DNA from: Bradyrhizobium oligotrophicum S58
GTDB lineage: Bacteria; Pseudomonadota; Alphaproteobacteria; Rhizobiales; Xanthobacteraceae
Direction of reading: 5' to 3'
DNA length: 64,000 nt
Assembly: GCF_000344805.1 (NCBI RefSeq)
Contig: NC_020453.1
Location: forward strand, 62,001-126,000
The notes beneath the pieces are model-generated. The model was not told the DNA's origin. It searched no databases and saw only the letters and a list, made by a program, of their open reading frames with translations. The position numbers and the translations under genes were made by a program. The first letter of the stretch is position 1, and every line of letters begins with the position of its first letter. Positions 36,528 to 46,861 of this stretch are shown here, one piece after another.

Positions 36528-39500
36528 ATGCGCGTCTTCACCGTTCCCATCTCGGCCCCGTTCCTGCGCAGCGTGATCGCGGCGCTGGTCGATGGCCGGC
36601 TGGTCGACGGCTTCGAGGCGCGCAGCGATCCGGCCAGGCTCGCGACCGCGACGCTGTATCTGCCGACGCGGCGCTCGCTCCGTGTCGCGCGTGAAATGTT
36701 CCTCGACGAGCTCAAGACCGACGCTGCGGTGCTGCCGCGGCTGGTCGCGCTCGGCGACATCGACGAGGACGAGCTCGCCTTCGCGGAGGATCGCGACGCC
36801 TTCCTCGGACCCGCGCCGCTGGAGATCCCCGAGCGGCTCGACGACCTGCAGCGCCGGCTCACGCTGGCGCGGCTGGTGGCGGCCTGGGCCAAGACGCCGG
36901 TGTCGGCGCCGCTGGTCGTCGGCGGCCCCGCCTCGACGCTTGCATTGGCCGGCGACCTGGCGCGGCTGATCGACGACATGGTGACGCGCGGCGTCTCGTG
37001 GGATGCGCTCGATGATCTCGTGCCGGATCAGCTCGACCGCTATTGGCAGCATTCGCTCGAATTCCTGCGCATCGCGCGCACGGCGTGGCCGGCCTATCTT
37101 GCGGAGATCGAACGCATCGAGCCGGCAGCGCGGCGCGATCTGCTCATAGCCGCCGAAGCCGCGCGGCTGTCGGCGCATCCCGATGGTCCCGTGATTGCGG
37201 CGGGCTCGACCGGCTCGATGCCGGCGACCGCAAAATTCCTGCTCGCGGTCGCCAAGCTGCCGCATGGCGCCGTGGTGCTGCCGGGACTCGACACCGATCT
37301 CGACGAACCCGCCTGGTCCTCGATCGGCGGCGCGAGGGATCGCGGCGGGCGCGTGCTGGCGCCACCAGCGGTCAACCATCCGCAATATGCGATGCACCTC
37401 CTGCTCAAGCGCTTCGGCCTGGAGCGGCGCGACGTGGTGCGGCTCGCGCCCACGGGGCGCGGCGGCCGCGAGGTGCTGATATCAGAGGCGATGCGGCCGT
37501 CCGAGGCGACCGCCATTTGGCACGAGCGGCTGCGCCAGTTCGACATCGCCGCCAACATCGCCGAAGCGATGGACAATCTCGCCGTGGTCGCCGCGCCCAA
37601 TCCGGAGATGGAGGCGCTGGCAATTGCGATCGCGATGCGCGAGGCGCGTCATCTCGGCAAGTCGGCTGCGCTGGTGACGCCCGACCGCGCCCTGGCGCGG
37701 CGGGTGATGGCGGCGCTGACGCGCTGGCACCTCACCTTCGACGATTCCGGCGGTGACGCGCTGCTGGAGACACCGGCCGGCATCTTCGCGCGCCTCGCCG
37801 CGGAAGCCGCGGCCCGCGGCCTGGAGCCGCCGACATTGTTGGCGCTGCTCAAGCATCCGCTGTGCCGCCTTGGCCGCGCCGCCCATGGCTGGAAGAATGC
37901 GATCGAAACGCTGGAGCTCGCTTTGCTTCGCGGCACCCGACCGCAAGCCGGAACGAACGGGCTCGCGCGCGACTTCGCGCGCTTCCGCGACGAGCACGGC
38001 AAGCTGCACCAGGGCGAGGCGTCGTCGCTGCACCGTGCCGAACCGCGCGCGCGGCTCAGGCCCGAGCAGCTCGACCAGGCCGGCGCGCTGATCGCACAGC
38101 TGCAGACAGCGCTGGCGCCGCTGGAAAATCTCGCCTCGCCGCGCCCGCAGGATTTCGCCGAGCTGGCGGCACGCCACCGCGAGGTGCTGATCGCGCTGTC
38201 TTCAGACGATGTCGGCCTCAGCACCGCGTTCGCCGATCGCGACGGCGCGGCGCTGGCGCGCTGCTTCGATGATCTCCTCGCTCCCGGCGAGCGCTGCGGC
38301 CTGATGGCGCCGCTGTCGGACTATCCGGACCTGTTCCACACCGCCTTCTCTGACCGCGCCGTGCGCCGCCCCGAGCGGCATGGCGCGCAACTGCAGATCT
38401 ATGGCCCGCTCGAAGCGCGCTTGATGCAAGCCGACCGCATCATCGTCGGCGGCCTGATCGAGGGCACATGGCCGCCGGCACCGCGGATCGATCCCTGGCT
38501 CAGCCGCCCGATGCGGCACCAGCTCGGCCTCGATCTTCCCGAGCGCCGCATCGGCCTGTCGGCGCATGACTTCGCGCAGCTGCTCGGCGCGCCCGAGGTG
38601 ATCCTGACTCACGCTGCGAAATCCGGCGGCGCGCCGGCCGTGGCCTCGCGCTTCCTGCACCGGCTCCAGGCGGTGGCCGGCACCGAGCGCTGGAAAGCCG
38701 CCACGGCCCGTGGCGATACCTACGTCCGCTATGCCGAGGTGCTCGACCAGCCTCCCGCGGTGAAGCCGATCGAGCAGCCGGCGCCGAAGCCGCCGCTCTC
38801 GGCACGACCGCTGCGGATGTCGGTCACAGCCATCGAGGACTGGCTGCGCGATCCCTACACCATCTTCGCCCGCTACATCCTGCGCCTCGAAGCGCTCGAT
38901 CCCGTCGATATGCCGCTGTCGGCGGCCGATCGCGGCTCGGCCATTCACGAGGCGATCGGCGAGTTCACGCAAACCTATGCCGAGGCGCTGCCGCTGCACC
39001 CGGCGCATGCGCTGCGCGTGATCGGCGAGAAGCACTTTGCGCCGTTGATGGAGCGCCCAGAGGCGCGCGCGCTGTGGTGGCCGCGCTTCCAGCGCATCGC
39101 CGGCTGGTTCGCCGCCTGGGAGAGCGCGCGCCGCGAGCAGATCGGTGCGATCACTGCGGAGATCCGCGGCGAGATCGGCATTCCTCTCGACCAGGGCCGC
39201 ACCTTCACGCTGTCGGCGCGCGCCGACCGTATCGAGCAGCGCGCCGAGGGCACCTACGCCATCCTCGACTACAAGACCGGCCAGCCGCCGACGGGCAAGC
39301 AGGTGCGCATGGGGCTGTCGCCACAGCTGACATTGGAGGCCGCGATCCTGCGCGAGGGCGGCTTCGAGGGCATCCCGGCCGGCAGCCTGATCAGCCAGCT
39401 GGTCTATGTCAGGCTGTCTGGCAACAATCCGCCGGGCGAAGAGCGCATTCTCGAATTGAAGATCAACAAGAGCGATACGCCGCAGCACCCGGACCAGGCC

Positions 39501-39674
39501 GCGCAGGAAGCGCGCGCCAAGCTCGAAGCGCTGATCCGCAGCTTCGAGGACGTCAATCAAGGCTACACCTCGCTGAACCTGTCGATGTGGGCAAACCGCT
39601 ACGGCAGCTATGACGATCTCGCCCGCATCAAGGAGTGGTCGGCGGCAGGCGGCCTGGGAGTCGAGGAATGGTGA
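36528..39674 (+). CDS. addB: Double-strand break repair protein AddB (alphaproteobacterial type)
   Basis: AddB is the partner of AddA in the helicase-nuclease that resects double-strand DNA ends for RecA. 1048 residues, the usual alpha-type length. N-terminus: LYLPTRRSLRVAREMFL and LPRLVALGDID; middle: AAGSTGSMPATAKFL, VVLPGLDTDLDEPAW, IVGGLIEGTWPPAPRIDPWLSR; C-terminal RecB-type nuclease with LSARADRIEQ and AILDYKTGQPP (Asp and Lys). It lacks a working Walker A, as expected of this type. addA overlaps it by seven bases. Confidence 0.96.
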   Translation: MRVFTVPISAPFLRSVIAALVDGRLVDGFEARSDPARLATATLYLPTRRSLRVAREMFLDELKTDAAVLPRLVALGDIDEDELAFAEDRDAFLGPAPLEIPERLDDLQRRLTLARLVAAWAKTPVSAPLVVGGPASTLALAGDLARLIDDMVTRGVSWDALDDLVPDQLDRYWQHSLEFLRIARTAWPAYLAEIERIEPAARRDLLIAAEAARLSAHPDGPVIAAGSTGSMPATAKFLLAVAKLPHGAVVLPGLDTDLDEPAWSSIGGARDRGGRVLAPPAVNHPQYAMHLLLKRFGLERRDVVRLAPTGRGGREVLISEAMRPSEATAIWHERLRQFDIAANIAEAMDNLAVVAAPNPEMEALAIAIAMREARHLGKSAALVTPDRALARRVMAALTRWHLTFDDSGGDALLETPAGIFARLAAEAAARGLEPPTLLALLKHPLCRLGRAAHGWKNAIETLELALLRGTRPQAGTNGLARDFARFRDEHGKLHQGEASSLHRAEPRARLRPEQLDQAGALIAQLQTALAPLENLASPRPQDFAELAARHREVLIALSSDDVGLSTAFADRDGAALARCFDDLLAPGERCGLMAPLSDYPDLFHTAFSDRAVRRPERHGAQLQIYGPLEARLMQADRIIVGGLIEGTWPPAPRIDPWLSRPMRHQLGLDLPERRIGLSAHDFAQLLGAPEVILTHAAKSGGAPAVASRFLHRLQAVAGTERWKAATARGDTYVRYAEVLDQPPAVKPIEQPAPKPPLSARPLRMSVTAIEDWLRDPYTIFARYILRLEALDPVDMPLSAADRGSAIHEAIGEFTQTYAEALPLHPAHALRVIGEKHFAPLMERPEARALWWPRFQRIAGWFAAWESARREQIGAITAEIRGEIGIPLDQGRTFTLSARADRIEQRAEGTYAILDYKTGQPPTGKQVRMGLSPQLTLEAAILREGGFEGIPAGSLISQLVYVRLSGNNPPGEERILELKINKSDTPQHPDQAAQEARAKLEALIRSFEDVNQGYTSLNLSMWANRYGSYDDLARIKEWSAAGGLGVEEW

Positions 39675-42600
39675 AGGCGCCCCGCCCCATTCCCGCAGCC
39701 GTGAGCGAGGCGCAGACGCGCGCGTCGAACCCGGCGGCGTCAGCGTTCGTGTCCGCCAATGCCGGCTCGGGCAAGACGCATGTGCTGGTGCAGCGCGTGA
39801 TCCGGCTGCTGCTCGACGGCGTGCCGCCGGAGAAGATCCTCTGCATCACCTTCACCAAGGCCGCCGCCGCCAACATGGCCGAGCGCGTGTTCTCGACGCT
39901 CGGCCATTGGGTGACGCTCGACGACGACGCACTCGACGGCGCCATCAGATCGACGGGCATTCTACAGTCCGACAAGAAGCTGCGCGCGGCGGCGCGCAAG
40001 CTGTTTGCCAGCGCGCTGGAGACGCCGGGCGGGCTGAAGGTGCAGACCATCCACGCGCTGTGCACACGGTTGCTGCAGCAGTTTCCGTTCGAGGCCAACG
40101 TACCGGCACGGTTCTCGGTGCTCGACGACCGCGACCAGACCGAGATGATGGAGCGCGCCAATCTCAAGGTGATGCTCGACGCGGCGCGCGCGCCGGACAG
40201 CGCGGTCGGCCGCGCGCTGCAGGTGGCGATGGCCAATGCGGCCGATTCGACCTTCAAGGAGGTCGTGCGCGAGGCCTGTCTCAGCCGTGATCACTTCATG
40301 GCCTGGACAGACGGCGCCGGCCGTGTCGAAGTCGCCGCGCAGCATCTCGGCGAGGTGCTCGGCATCGGCGCCGATGAGACGCTGGAGGCGATCGAGCGCG
40401 ACATCCTCGATGGTCCCAATCTGCCCCGCGCGGATTGGACCGAGATTGCCGCGCGGCTCGACGGCGGCGCCAAGACCGACCAGAAGCAGGCCGATCAGTT
40501 GCGCGCGGCGCTCGCGTTCTCGGGCAGCGATCAGGTCGACGAATATCTTCGCGTGTTCCTCACCGATGACAAGGAGCCGCGCAAATCGGTGCTGACCAAG
40601 AAGTTCGCCGAGAGCAATCCAGGCCTCGCCGGGCTGTTCGACTCGGAGGCACGCCGGCTCGATCGTCTGATCGAGAAGCGCCGCGCCGCCGTCGTGCGCG
40701 ACCGCACCGAGGCGCTGTTGCAGATCGCGACCGCCGCGGCCGCGAACTATCGCCGCGAGAAGCAGGAGCGCGGGCTGCTCGACTATGACGACCTGATCGA
40801 CAAGACGCTGGCGATGCTCAACCGCGTCTCGGCCGGCTGGGTGCACTACAAGCTCGACCGCGGCGTCGATCACGTGCTGATCGACGAGGCGCAGGACACC
40901 AGCCCGCGGCAATGGGACATCGTCGCCCACATCATCGAGGAGTTCACCGCCGGCGCCGGCGCGCGCGACGGGCTGACGCGCACGATCTTCGCGGTCGGCG
41001 ACGAGAAGCAGTCGATCTTCTCGTTCCAGGGCGCCGATCCGCACGAGTTCGATGCGCGCCGTCGCCAGCTGCAGCAGCGCTTCACCGATGCCGGGCTGCT
41101 GTTCGATCCGGTGTCCTTCACCTATTCGTTCCGCTCCGGCCCGACGGTGCTGCACGCGGTCGATCACGTATTCCGCGAGCGCGAGGTCTACAGCAGCATC
41201 CATTCGCCCGATATCGGCTACCCCATCCACAACGCGTTGACCGATGCCGGGCCGAGCCTGGTCGAGCTGTGGAGTCTCAGCGAGCGCGACGACCGCAAGG
41301 AGATCGAGGGCTGGCGCGCGCCGTTCGACGGCGTCTCGGTGACGAGTCCCGAGGTGAAGCTGTCGCGCCGCATCCAGGCCGAGATCAAGCGGCTGATCCA
41401 GACGGGCACGATGACCGGTCATGATCGTGCGCGGCGGCGGCTGAGCTATGGCGACATGCTGATCCTGGTGCGCCGGCGCGGCAATGCGTTCGACGCGGTG
41501 ATCCAGGCGCTGAAGCATGCCGGCATCCCCGTGGCCGGCGCCGACCGGCTGAAGCTGACCGAGCACATCGCCATCATCGACCTCATGAACCTTGCCGACG
41601 CGCTGCTGCTGCCGCAGGACGATCTGGCGTTGGCCACCGCGCTGAAGAGCCCGCTGTTCGGGCTCGACGATGACGACCTGTTCAAGCTGGCTTGGCAGCG
41701 CCGCGGGTCTCTGCGCGAGGCGCTCGCCGCGCAGGCCGCTGGTGACGAGCGGCTGCAGGCGGTGGTGCGCCGACTGCAGCAATGCGAGCGTCGCGCCGCC
41801 GAGGATACGCCGTTCGCGTTCTATGCCTGGCTGCTCGGCGGCGACGGCGGACGGCGCCGCATCCTGGCGCGGCTCGGCCACGAGGCCAACGACGCGCTCG
41901 ACGAATTTCTCGAGTTGGCGCTGTCCTATGAGCGCAAGGCGCCGGCCTCGCTGCAGGGCTTCGTCGCGTGGCTGCGCGCGGCCGATACCGAGGTGAAGCG
42001 CGACATGGAGATTTCGCGCGACGAGATCCGAGTGATGACCGTGCACGGCGCCAAGGGCCTCGAGGCCTCGGTCGTGTTCCTGGTCGACACGACCTCCTCG
42101 CCTTCGGATTCGCAGCGGCTGCGGCTGATCCACGTGCCGCATGGCGAGCAGGAGATCGTGGTCTGGGCCGGACGCAAGGCCGACGATCCGCAAGCCGTGG
42201 TCGCGGCGCGCGCGGCAATGCTCAAGGACACCGAGGACGAGTATCGCCGGCTGCTGTACGTCGCGATGACCCGCGCCGCCGACCGGCTCGTGATCGGCGG
42301 CTGCATGCCGGGCAACATGAACAATGTCCGCGGCGGCAGCTGGTACGACCTGATGGCACGCGGGCTAGAAGCCGCGGGCCTCGAGGTCGAGGTGATCGAA
42401 ACCGAGGACGGTCCCGTGAAGCGCTATGCGCGGGCCGAGGATATCGCCGAGACCGCGAAAGACGAGGCGCGGCGCATGGTGGAGACGGCAGTCGCGCTGC
42501 CGGCCTGGCTGCGGACGGCGGCAGCGGAGAGCCCCGCTGATGTCGCTGTGCTGAGGCCGTCCGATCCCTCCGGCGAGGAGCGTCCGGTGCGCACGGGCGA

Positions 42601-43141
42601 ATCACTGGCGGCGCGCAGTCTTGCGATGCAGCGCGGTACATTGGTGCACCGCCTGCTGCAGTCGCTGCCGGATGTGCTGCCGGAGCGGCGCCGCGACGCG
42701 GCGTTGCGGTATCTGTTGCGCAATGCCCCCGATTGGCCGGAGGACGAGCGGGAGCGGCTCGCGGCGCGCGTCCTCGGCGTGATCGAAGACACGCGCTTTG
42801 CCGCGGTGTTCGCGGCCGGCAGCCGCGCGGAGGTGTCGATCGTCGGCCGGCTCGCGCTGGCGGGGCAACCGCCGGCGCTGGTGTCGGGTCAGATCGACCG
42901 CCTGGTCGTGACCGAGGCCGCGGTGCTGATCGTCGACTTCAAGACCAATCAGCAGCCGGCTTCGACTCTCGCCGAGGTGCCACCAGCCTATGTCCGCCAG
43001 CTCGCGCTGTACCGCGCCGTGCTCGGCCAATTGTACCCCGGCAGGACCGTCCGCGCCGCCCTGCTCTGGACCGAAACCGCTGAATTCATGGAGCTTCCCG
43101 TCTCCGCGCTGGACGCCATGCTGCCATCCCAGCACGTCTGA
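39668..43141 (+). CDS. addA: Double-strand break repair helicase AddA
   Basis: 1157 residues from ATG 39668 (MVKAPRPIPAAVSEAQ). UvrD/Rep-type helicase: Walker A SANAGSGKTHVLVQR (Lys36), motif Ia ITFTKAAAANMAERV, Walker B VLIDEAQDTSPRQWD, motif III AVGDEKQSIFSFQGADP, motif V VMTVHGAKGLEASVVFLVD and VI RLLYVAMTRAADRLVIGG. A C-terminal RecB-type nuclease has GQIDRLVVTEAAVLIVDFKT. Both AddA and AddB keep a nuclease core, as in the dual-nuclease AddAB enzymes. It follows addB with a short overlap, so the two subunits are co-translated. Confidence 0.96.
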   Translation: MVKAPRPIPAAVSEAQTRASNPAASAFVSANAGSGKTHVLVQRVIRLLLDGVPPEKILCITFTKAAAANMAERVFSTLGHWVTLDDDALDGAIRSTGILQSDKKLRAAARKLFASALETPGGLKVQTIHALCTRLLQQFPFEANVPARFSVLDDRDQTEMMERANLKVMLDAARAPDSAVGRALQVAMANAADSTFKEVVREACLSRDHFMAWTDGAGRVEVAAQHLGEVLGIGADETLEAIERDILDGPNLPRADWTEIAARLDGGAKTDQKQADQLRAALAFSGSDQVDEYLRVFLTDDKEPRKSVLTKKFAESNPGLAGLFDSEARRLDRLIEKRRAAVVRDRTEALLQIATAAAANYRREKQERGLLDYDDLIDKTLAMLNRVSAGWVHYKLDRGVDHVLIDEAQDTSPRQWDIVAHIIEEFTAGAGARDGLTRTIFAVGDEKQSIFSFQGADPHEFDARRRQLQQRFTDAGLLFDPVSFTYSFRSGPTVLHAVDHVFREREVYSSIHSPDIGYPIHNALTDAGPSLVELWSLSERDDRKEIEGWRAPFDGVSVTSPEVKLSRRIQAEIKRLIQTGTMTGHDRARRRLSYGDMLILVRRRGNAFDAVIQALKHAGIPVAGADRLKLTEHIAIIDLMNLADALLLPQDDLALATALKSPLFGLDDDDLFKLAWQRRGSLREALAAQAAGDERLQAVVRRLQQCERRAAEDTPFAFYAWLLGGDGGRRRILARLGHEANDALDEFLELALSYERKAPASLQGFVAWLRAADTEVKRDMEISRDEIRVMTVHGAKGLEASVVFLVDTTSSPSDSQRLRLIHVPHGEQEIVVWAGRKADDPQAVVAARAAMLKDTEDEYRRLLYVAMTRAADRLVIGGCMPGNMNNVRGGSWYDLMARGLEAAGLEVEVIETEDGPVKRYARAEDIAETAKDEARRMVETAVALPAWLRTAAAESPADVAVLRPSDPSGEERPVRTGESLAARSLAMQRGTLVHRLLQSLPDVLPERRRDAALRYLLRNAPDWPEDERERLAARVLGVIEDTRFAAVFAAGSRAEVSIVGRLALAGQPPALVSGQIDRLVVTEAAVLIVDFKTNQQPASTLAEVPPAYVRQLALYRAVLGQLYPGRTVRAALLWTETAEFMELPVSALDAMLPSQHV

Positions 43142-43242
43142 GTGAGCCCGCTTGACCCGGCATCACGCCATTCATACTTTGACACCCACGCAGAGGCGGC
43201 GCGACATCCACGCCGCTCCCTCCAACCGAACGAGGTAATCCC

Positions 43243-43563
43243 ATGGCCGTTGGCAAGGTTTCCGACGCCGATTTCGAAAGCGAAGTGTTGAAGGCGGACG
43301 GCCCGGTCGTGGTCGACTTCTGGGCCGAGTGGTGCGGCCCTTGCCGCATGATCGCGCCCGCCCTCGACGAGATCTCGAGCGCGATGGGCGACAAGGTCAA
43401 GATCGTCAAGCTGAACGTCGACGAGAGCCCGAAGACCGCCTCGAAATACGGCGTGATGTCGATCCCGACCCTGATGGTGTTCAAGGGCGGCGAGATGGCC
43501 TCCCGCCAGGTCGGCGCCGCGCCCAAGGCCAAGCTTCAGCAGTGGATCTCGTCGGCGGTATGA
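43243..43563 (+). CDS. trxA: Thioredoxin
   Basis: 106-residue cytosolic thioredoxin, a general dithiol reductant. Active site WCGPC (Trp30, Cys31, Cys34) within [15 protein letters not shown], the cis-Pro in [13 protein letters not shown], and no signal peptide. It lies about 100 bases after addA, in the addB-addA-trxA order common in alphaproteobacteria. SD ACGAGGT precedes the ATG. A strong hairpin follows. Confidence 0.97.
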   Translation: MAVGKVSDADFESEVLKADGPVVVDFWAEWCGPCRMIAPALDEISSAMGDKVKIVKLNVDESPKTASKYGVMSIPTLMVFKGGEMASRQVGAAPKAKLQQWISSAV

Positions 43564-43634
43564 TCCTGTAGGGGATCACCGTCCCCGCATATCGCTCTGC
43601 TCGTGCAGGCTACAGGCACAGGACATTTTTCTCG

Positions 43635-43660
43635 AACGGCCGGCGGAATCGCCGGCCGTT
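43635..43660 (+). terminator. Hairpin after trxA
   Basis: Perfect 11-base arms AACGGCCGGCG (43635-43645) and CGCCGGCCGTT (43650-43660) with loop GAAT. There is no T-tract beyond TT, so it is a strong stem of terminator type without a proper tail. Confidence 0.7.
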
Positions 43661-43700
43661 TGCGTTGAGAGGGGTGTTTGCAGCGTTTTCGGATTTCGCC

Positions 43701-44762
43701 ATGCCCGCCCGCCCCCGCCGCTCCCCCTCCCGCAGATCCAGCCTTCTCGCCATGGAGGCGCGCTCGGTGGACGACATCCCGCGGGGCGAGGAGTGGCAGT
43801 ACGAGCCGAAATGGGATGGCTTCCGCTGCCTGCTGTCACGCGAAGGGGCTGGTGTGACGATGCAGTCCAAGGCCGGTGAGGATCTCGCGCGCTACTTCCC
43901 GGAGGTCGTCGCCGCCGCGCGCGAGCTGAAGGCGACCAGCTTCACGCTCGACGGCGAGCTGGTGGTGCCGCAGGCAAAGTCGTTCTCCTTCGACGCGCTG
44001 TTGCAGCGGATCCATCCCGCTGCCAGCCGGGTGAAGAAACTGTCCGCTGAGACGCCGGCGCTGTTCCTCGCCTTCGACCTGCTGGCGAGCGGAAAGACGG
44101 AGCTGATGGTGCAGCCGCTGCAGGAACGGCGGCCGGTGCTGGAGGCATTCGCGAAGGCGAACTTCGCGGGACATGCGACGTTCCGGCTGTCGCCTGCGAC
44201 GACGCGCTTCGCGACGGCTCAAGACTGGCTGGCGCAGTCCGGCGGCGGCTCGGATGGCGTCATCGCCAAGCGCATCGACCTGCCCTACCAGGCGGGAAAC
44301 CGCGACGGCATGCAGAAGATCAAGCGCTACCGCTCCGCCGATTGCGTCATCGGCGGCTTCCGCTACGCCACTAACAAAGGCGCGAGCGGAAAGAAGCTGG
44401 TCGGCTCGCTGCTGCTCGGCCTCTACGACGATGACGGCCTGCTGCATCACGTGGGCTTCACCTCGGCAATCAAGAGGGACGAGAAGCCCGCGCTGACCGA
44501 CAGGCTGGAGCCGCTGATTGCTCCGCCCGGCTTCACCGGCAATGCGCCGGGCGGGCCGAGCCGCTGGTCGACCGAGCGCTCGGCGGAATGGTGTCCGCTC
44601 AAACCGAAGCTGGTGATCGAGGTCAGCTACGACCATTTCTCCGGCGAGCGTTTTCGCCACGGCACCTCGATCCTGCGCTGGCGTCCCGACAAGCCGGCGA
44701 AGCAATGCACCTTCGAGCAGCTCGAGCAGAAAGTCGCCGATCCCTTGAAGCTGCTCGCGTAA
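43701..44762 (+). CDS. ATP-dependent DNA ligase (LigC-like)
   Basis: 353 residues from ATG 43701; an in-frame start at 43665 is less likely. Adenylation domain: catalytic Lys in EPKWDGFRCLL (Lys37), TLDGELVV (motif III), FLAFDLLA, DGVIAKRIDLPYQ (motif IV) and KIKRYRSADCVIGGF (motif V). OB domain follows with KPKLVIEVSYDHFSGERFRHG. This is the short bacterial ligase type LigC, without polymerase or nuclease domains (unlike LigD); it can act in repair besides NAD-dependent LigA. It is convergent with the phosphoesterase gene, stops two bases apart. Confidence 0.9.
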   Translation: MPARPRRSPSRRSSLLAMEARSVDDIPRGEEWQYEPKWDGFRCLLSREGAGVTMQSKAGEDLARYFPEVVAAARELKATSFTLDGELVVPQAKSFSFDALLQRIHPAASRVKKLSAETPALFLAFDLLASGKTELMVQPLQERRPVLEAFAKANFAGHATFRLSPATTRFATAQDWLAQSGGGSDGVIAKRIDLPYQAGNRDGMQKIKRYRSADCVIGGFRYATNKGASGKKLVGSLLLGLYDDDGLLHHVGFTSAIKRDEKPALTDRLEPLIAPPGFTGNAPGGPSRWSTERSAEWCPLKPKLVIEVSYDHFSGERFRHGTSILRWRPDKPAKQCTFEQLEQKVADPLKLLA

Positions 44763-44764
44763 TC

Positions 44765-45505
44765 TCAGCGGATCCAGCCGGTCGCGAGCGCCGATGCGAA
44801 CTCGGCATCGCCATTGGCACGCGCCAGCGCGGCCATGGTTTCATGATCATAGGGGACGTGGCGGAAGCTCACGCTCCAACCAGCCGATTGCTGCTCCAGG
44901 ATCGCGTAGCGGGCATCCGGTGTGCCGGCTTCCATCACGTGCGGATGCGGCACGTTATAGGAATAGCCCGGGCTGCCGACGCTGCCGGGGTTGACGATCA
45001 GCCGCCCATCGCGAAGCCGCACCGCACGCGCGGTGTGGGTATGGCCGCACAGGATCAGCGACTGCGCAATGCCTGCGGCAATTGTCTCAATCGCATCGAG
45101 CGGCGCGCAGGTGACGGCGCCATCCGGCGCCACGTTCTCGAGCCAGTAGACGTTGTCGTCCGCGGGCGTAGCGTGACAGAGGAAGACCTTGTCGCGATAC
45201 ACAGCGGTCGCCGGGATCGTTCGCAGCCAGTCGAGATGAGCAGCTTCAAGCTGGGCATAGGCCGGACGCTCCCATGCGCCCATCTTCTCGGGCGGGCGGT
45301 CGATCAGCCAGCGATCGTGATTGCCGCGCACATGGACCGCATCGAGCGGCATCAGCAGGTCCATCGTGCGCCGCGCATCGAGCGGTCCGCTCGCCATGTC
45401 GCCGAGATTGACGATCTCATCAACACCTTGCGCGCGGATGTCAGCCAGCACGGCTTCGAGCGCGAGATGGTTGCCGTGGACGTCTGCGATCGCGGCAAAG
45501 CGCAT
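44765..45505 (-). CDS. Metallophosphoesterase (calcineurin-like, YfcE/MJ0936 type)
   Basis: 246 residues. Metal-binding motifs in order: FAAIADVHGNHLAL (Asp, His), IVNLGDMASGP (Asp), VHVRGNHDRWL (Asn, His), FLCHATP (His) and LILCGHTHTARAV (His-x-His). NPGSVGSPGYSYN is the family's usual serine/glycine stretch. Such enzymes hydrolyse phosphodiesters or phosphomonoesters; the substrate is unknown. It follows folC by 12 bases on the same strand and may end the trp-accD-folC transcript. Confidence 0.88.
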   Translation of the reverse strand: MRFAAIADVHGNHLALEAVLADIRAQGVDEIVNLGDMASGPLDARRTMDLLMPLDAVHVRGNHDRWLIDRPPEKMGAWERPAYAQLEAAHLDWLRTIPATAVYRDKVFLCHATPADDNVYWLENVAPDGAVTCAPLDAIETIAAGIAQSLILCGHTHTARAVRLRDGRLIVNPGSVGSPGYSYNVPHPHVMEAGTPDARYAILEQQSAGWSVSFRHVPYDHETMAALARANGDAEFASALATGWIR

Positions 45506-45517
45506 GCGCTATTCCCC

Positions 45518-46861
45518 TCAGGTCGGCGGCGTGCCGTTGAGGTCGAGCACGTGACCCGCGAGATAGAGCGACCCCGTGATCAGGATACGCGGCGGCACCT
45601 CATAGGCAAGACGCGCGATGCCGGCGAGCGCGGACGCCACGCCGTCGGCGATCTCGACGCGCATGCCGAGTGTGCGCGCGGCCGCCGCGAGATCCGTCGG
45701 CGCCATCGCCTTGCTCTCGTTGGGAATGGGCACGACGATGATGTGGCGCGTCAGTCCGGAGAAATTGGCGAGGAAGGCCGCCGCATCCTTGTTGCCCATC
45801 ATCCCGACGATCATGACCAGTTGCCGCGAGACGCGCTCTTCGAGGTCACCGAGCGCCGCCGCGACGACGCGGCCGCCTTCGGCATTGTGGCCCCCGTCGA
45901 GCCATATCTCCGCGCCCTGCGGCGCGAGCGTGGTGAGCGCGCCGCTCGACAGGCGCTGCATGCGCGCCGGCCATTCGGCGCCGACGATGCCGTCCTCGAA
46001 TGCCTTCGTGGTGAGCTTGAACTGATCGATGGCGCGCAAGGTCGCGATCGCAAGACCTGCATTATCGAACTGATGCCGGCCAAACAACTTTGGTGCTGGT
46101 AGATCGAGAAGCCCGCGATCGTCCTGATACACGAGACGATTGCGCTCGACGCTGACGTGCCAGCTCTCGCCGGCGGCAAACAGCGGCGCACGCTGGCGCC
46201 TGGCCCCGGCCTCGATCACCGCCATCGCGTCAGGCTCCTGCGCCGCGGATATGACCGGGCAACCGCGCTTGATGATCGCAGCCTTCTCGGCCGCGATCAG
46301 CGCCCTGGTGTCGCCGAGAAATTCCATGTGGTCCATGCTGATCGGCGTCAGCACCGACGCCGCGACCTGCTCGACCACATTGGTGGAATCCAGCCGGCCA
46401 CCGAGCCCGACCTCGAGCAGCACGACGTCGGCAGGATGCCTGGCGAACAGCACGAACGCCGCCACGGTCTTGACTTCGAAGAAGGTGATCGGCGCACCGG
46501 CGTTGACCCGCTCGCATTCCAGGAGCGCGGAGATCAGCTCCTCGTCCTCGACCAGAACGCCGCCGCCGACCTTGCCGAGGCGATAGCTCTCATTGATGCG
46601 CACCAGCCAGGGCGAGGTGAAGACGTGGACGCGCAGGCCTGCGGCTTCGAGCATCGCCCTGAGATAGGCGACCGTGGAGCCCTTGCCGTTGGTGCCGGCG
46701 ACATGAATCACCGGCGGCAGCTTGCGCTCGGGATGATCGAGCTGGCCGAGCAGCCGGTGCATCCGCTCGAGCCCGAGCGAGATCCGGCTTGGATGCAGCG
46801 CGGAGAGACGGGCGATCAGCTCGTCGAGCGAAGGTTGCTGCGGGGCGTCCGGTTGGCTCAC
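45518..46861 (-). CDS. folC: Bifunctional folylpolyglutamate/dihydrofolate synthase
   Basis: Mur-ligase family enzyme that makes dihydrofolate and adds glutamates. 447 residues. ATP loop [31 protein letters not shown] (folate site); [58 protein letters not shown]; and [11 protein letters not shown]. Its ATG overlaps the accD stop by four bases (ATGA), the accD-folC pairing found in many proteobacteria. Confidence 0.97.
   Translation of the reverse strand: MSQPDAPQQPSLDELIARLSALHPSRISLGLERMHRLLGQLDHPERKLPPVIHVAGTNGKGSTVAYLRAMLEAAGLRVHVFTSPWLVRINESYRLGKVGGGVLVEDEELISALLECERVNAGAPITFFEVKTVAAFVLFARHPADVVLLEVGLGGRLDSTNVVEQVAASVLTPISMDHMEFLGDTRALIAAEKAAIIKRGCPVISAAQEPDAMAVIEAGARRQRAPLFAAGESWHVSVERNRLVYQDDRGLLDLPAPKLFGRHQFDNAGLAIATLRAIDQFKLTTKAFEDGIVGAEWPARMQRLSSGALTTLAPQGAEIWLDGGHNAEGGRVVAAALGDLEERVSRQLVMIVGMMGNKDAAAFLANFSGLTRHIIVVPIPNESKAMAPTDLAAAARTLGMRVEIADGVASALAGIARLAYEVPPRILITGSLYLAGHVLDLNGTPPT

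Noticed and set aside
39962..42193. 743-residue open frame antisense to addA
   Set aside because: Same shadow effect; the composition (His/Arg/Asp/Gln-rich) is typical of antisense frames.
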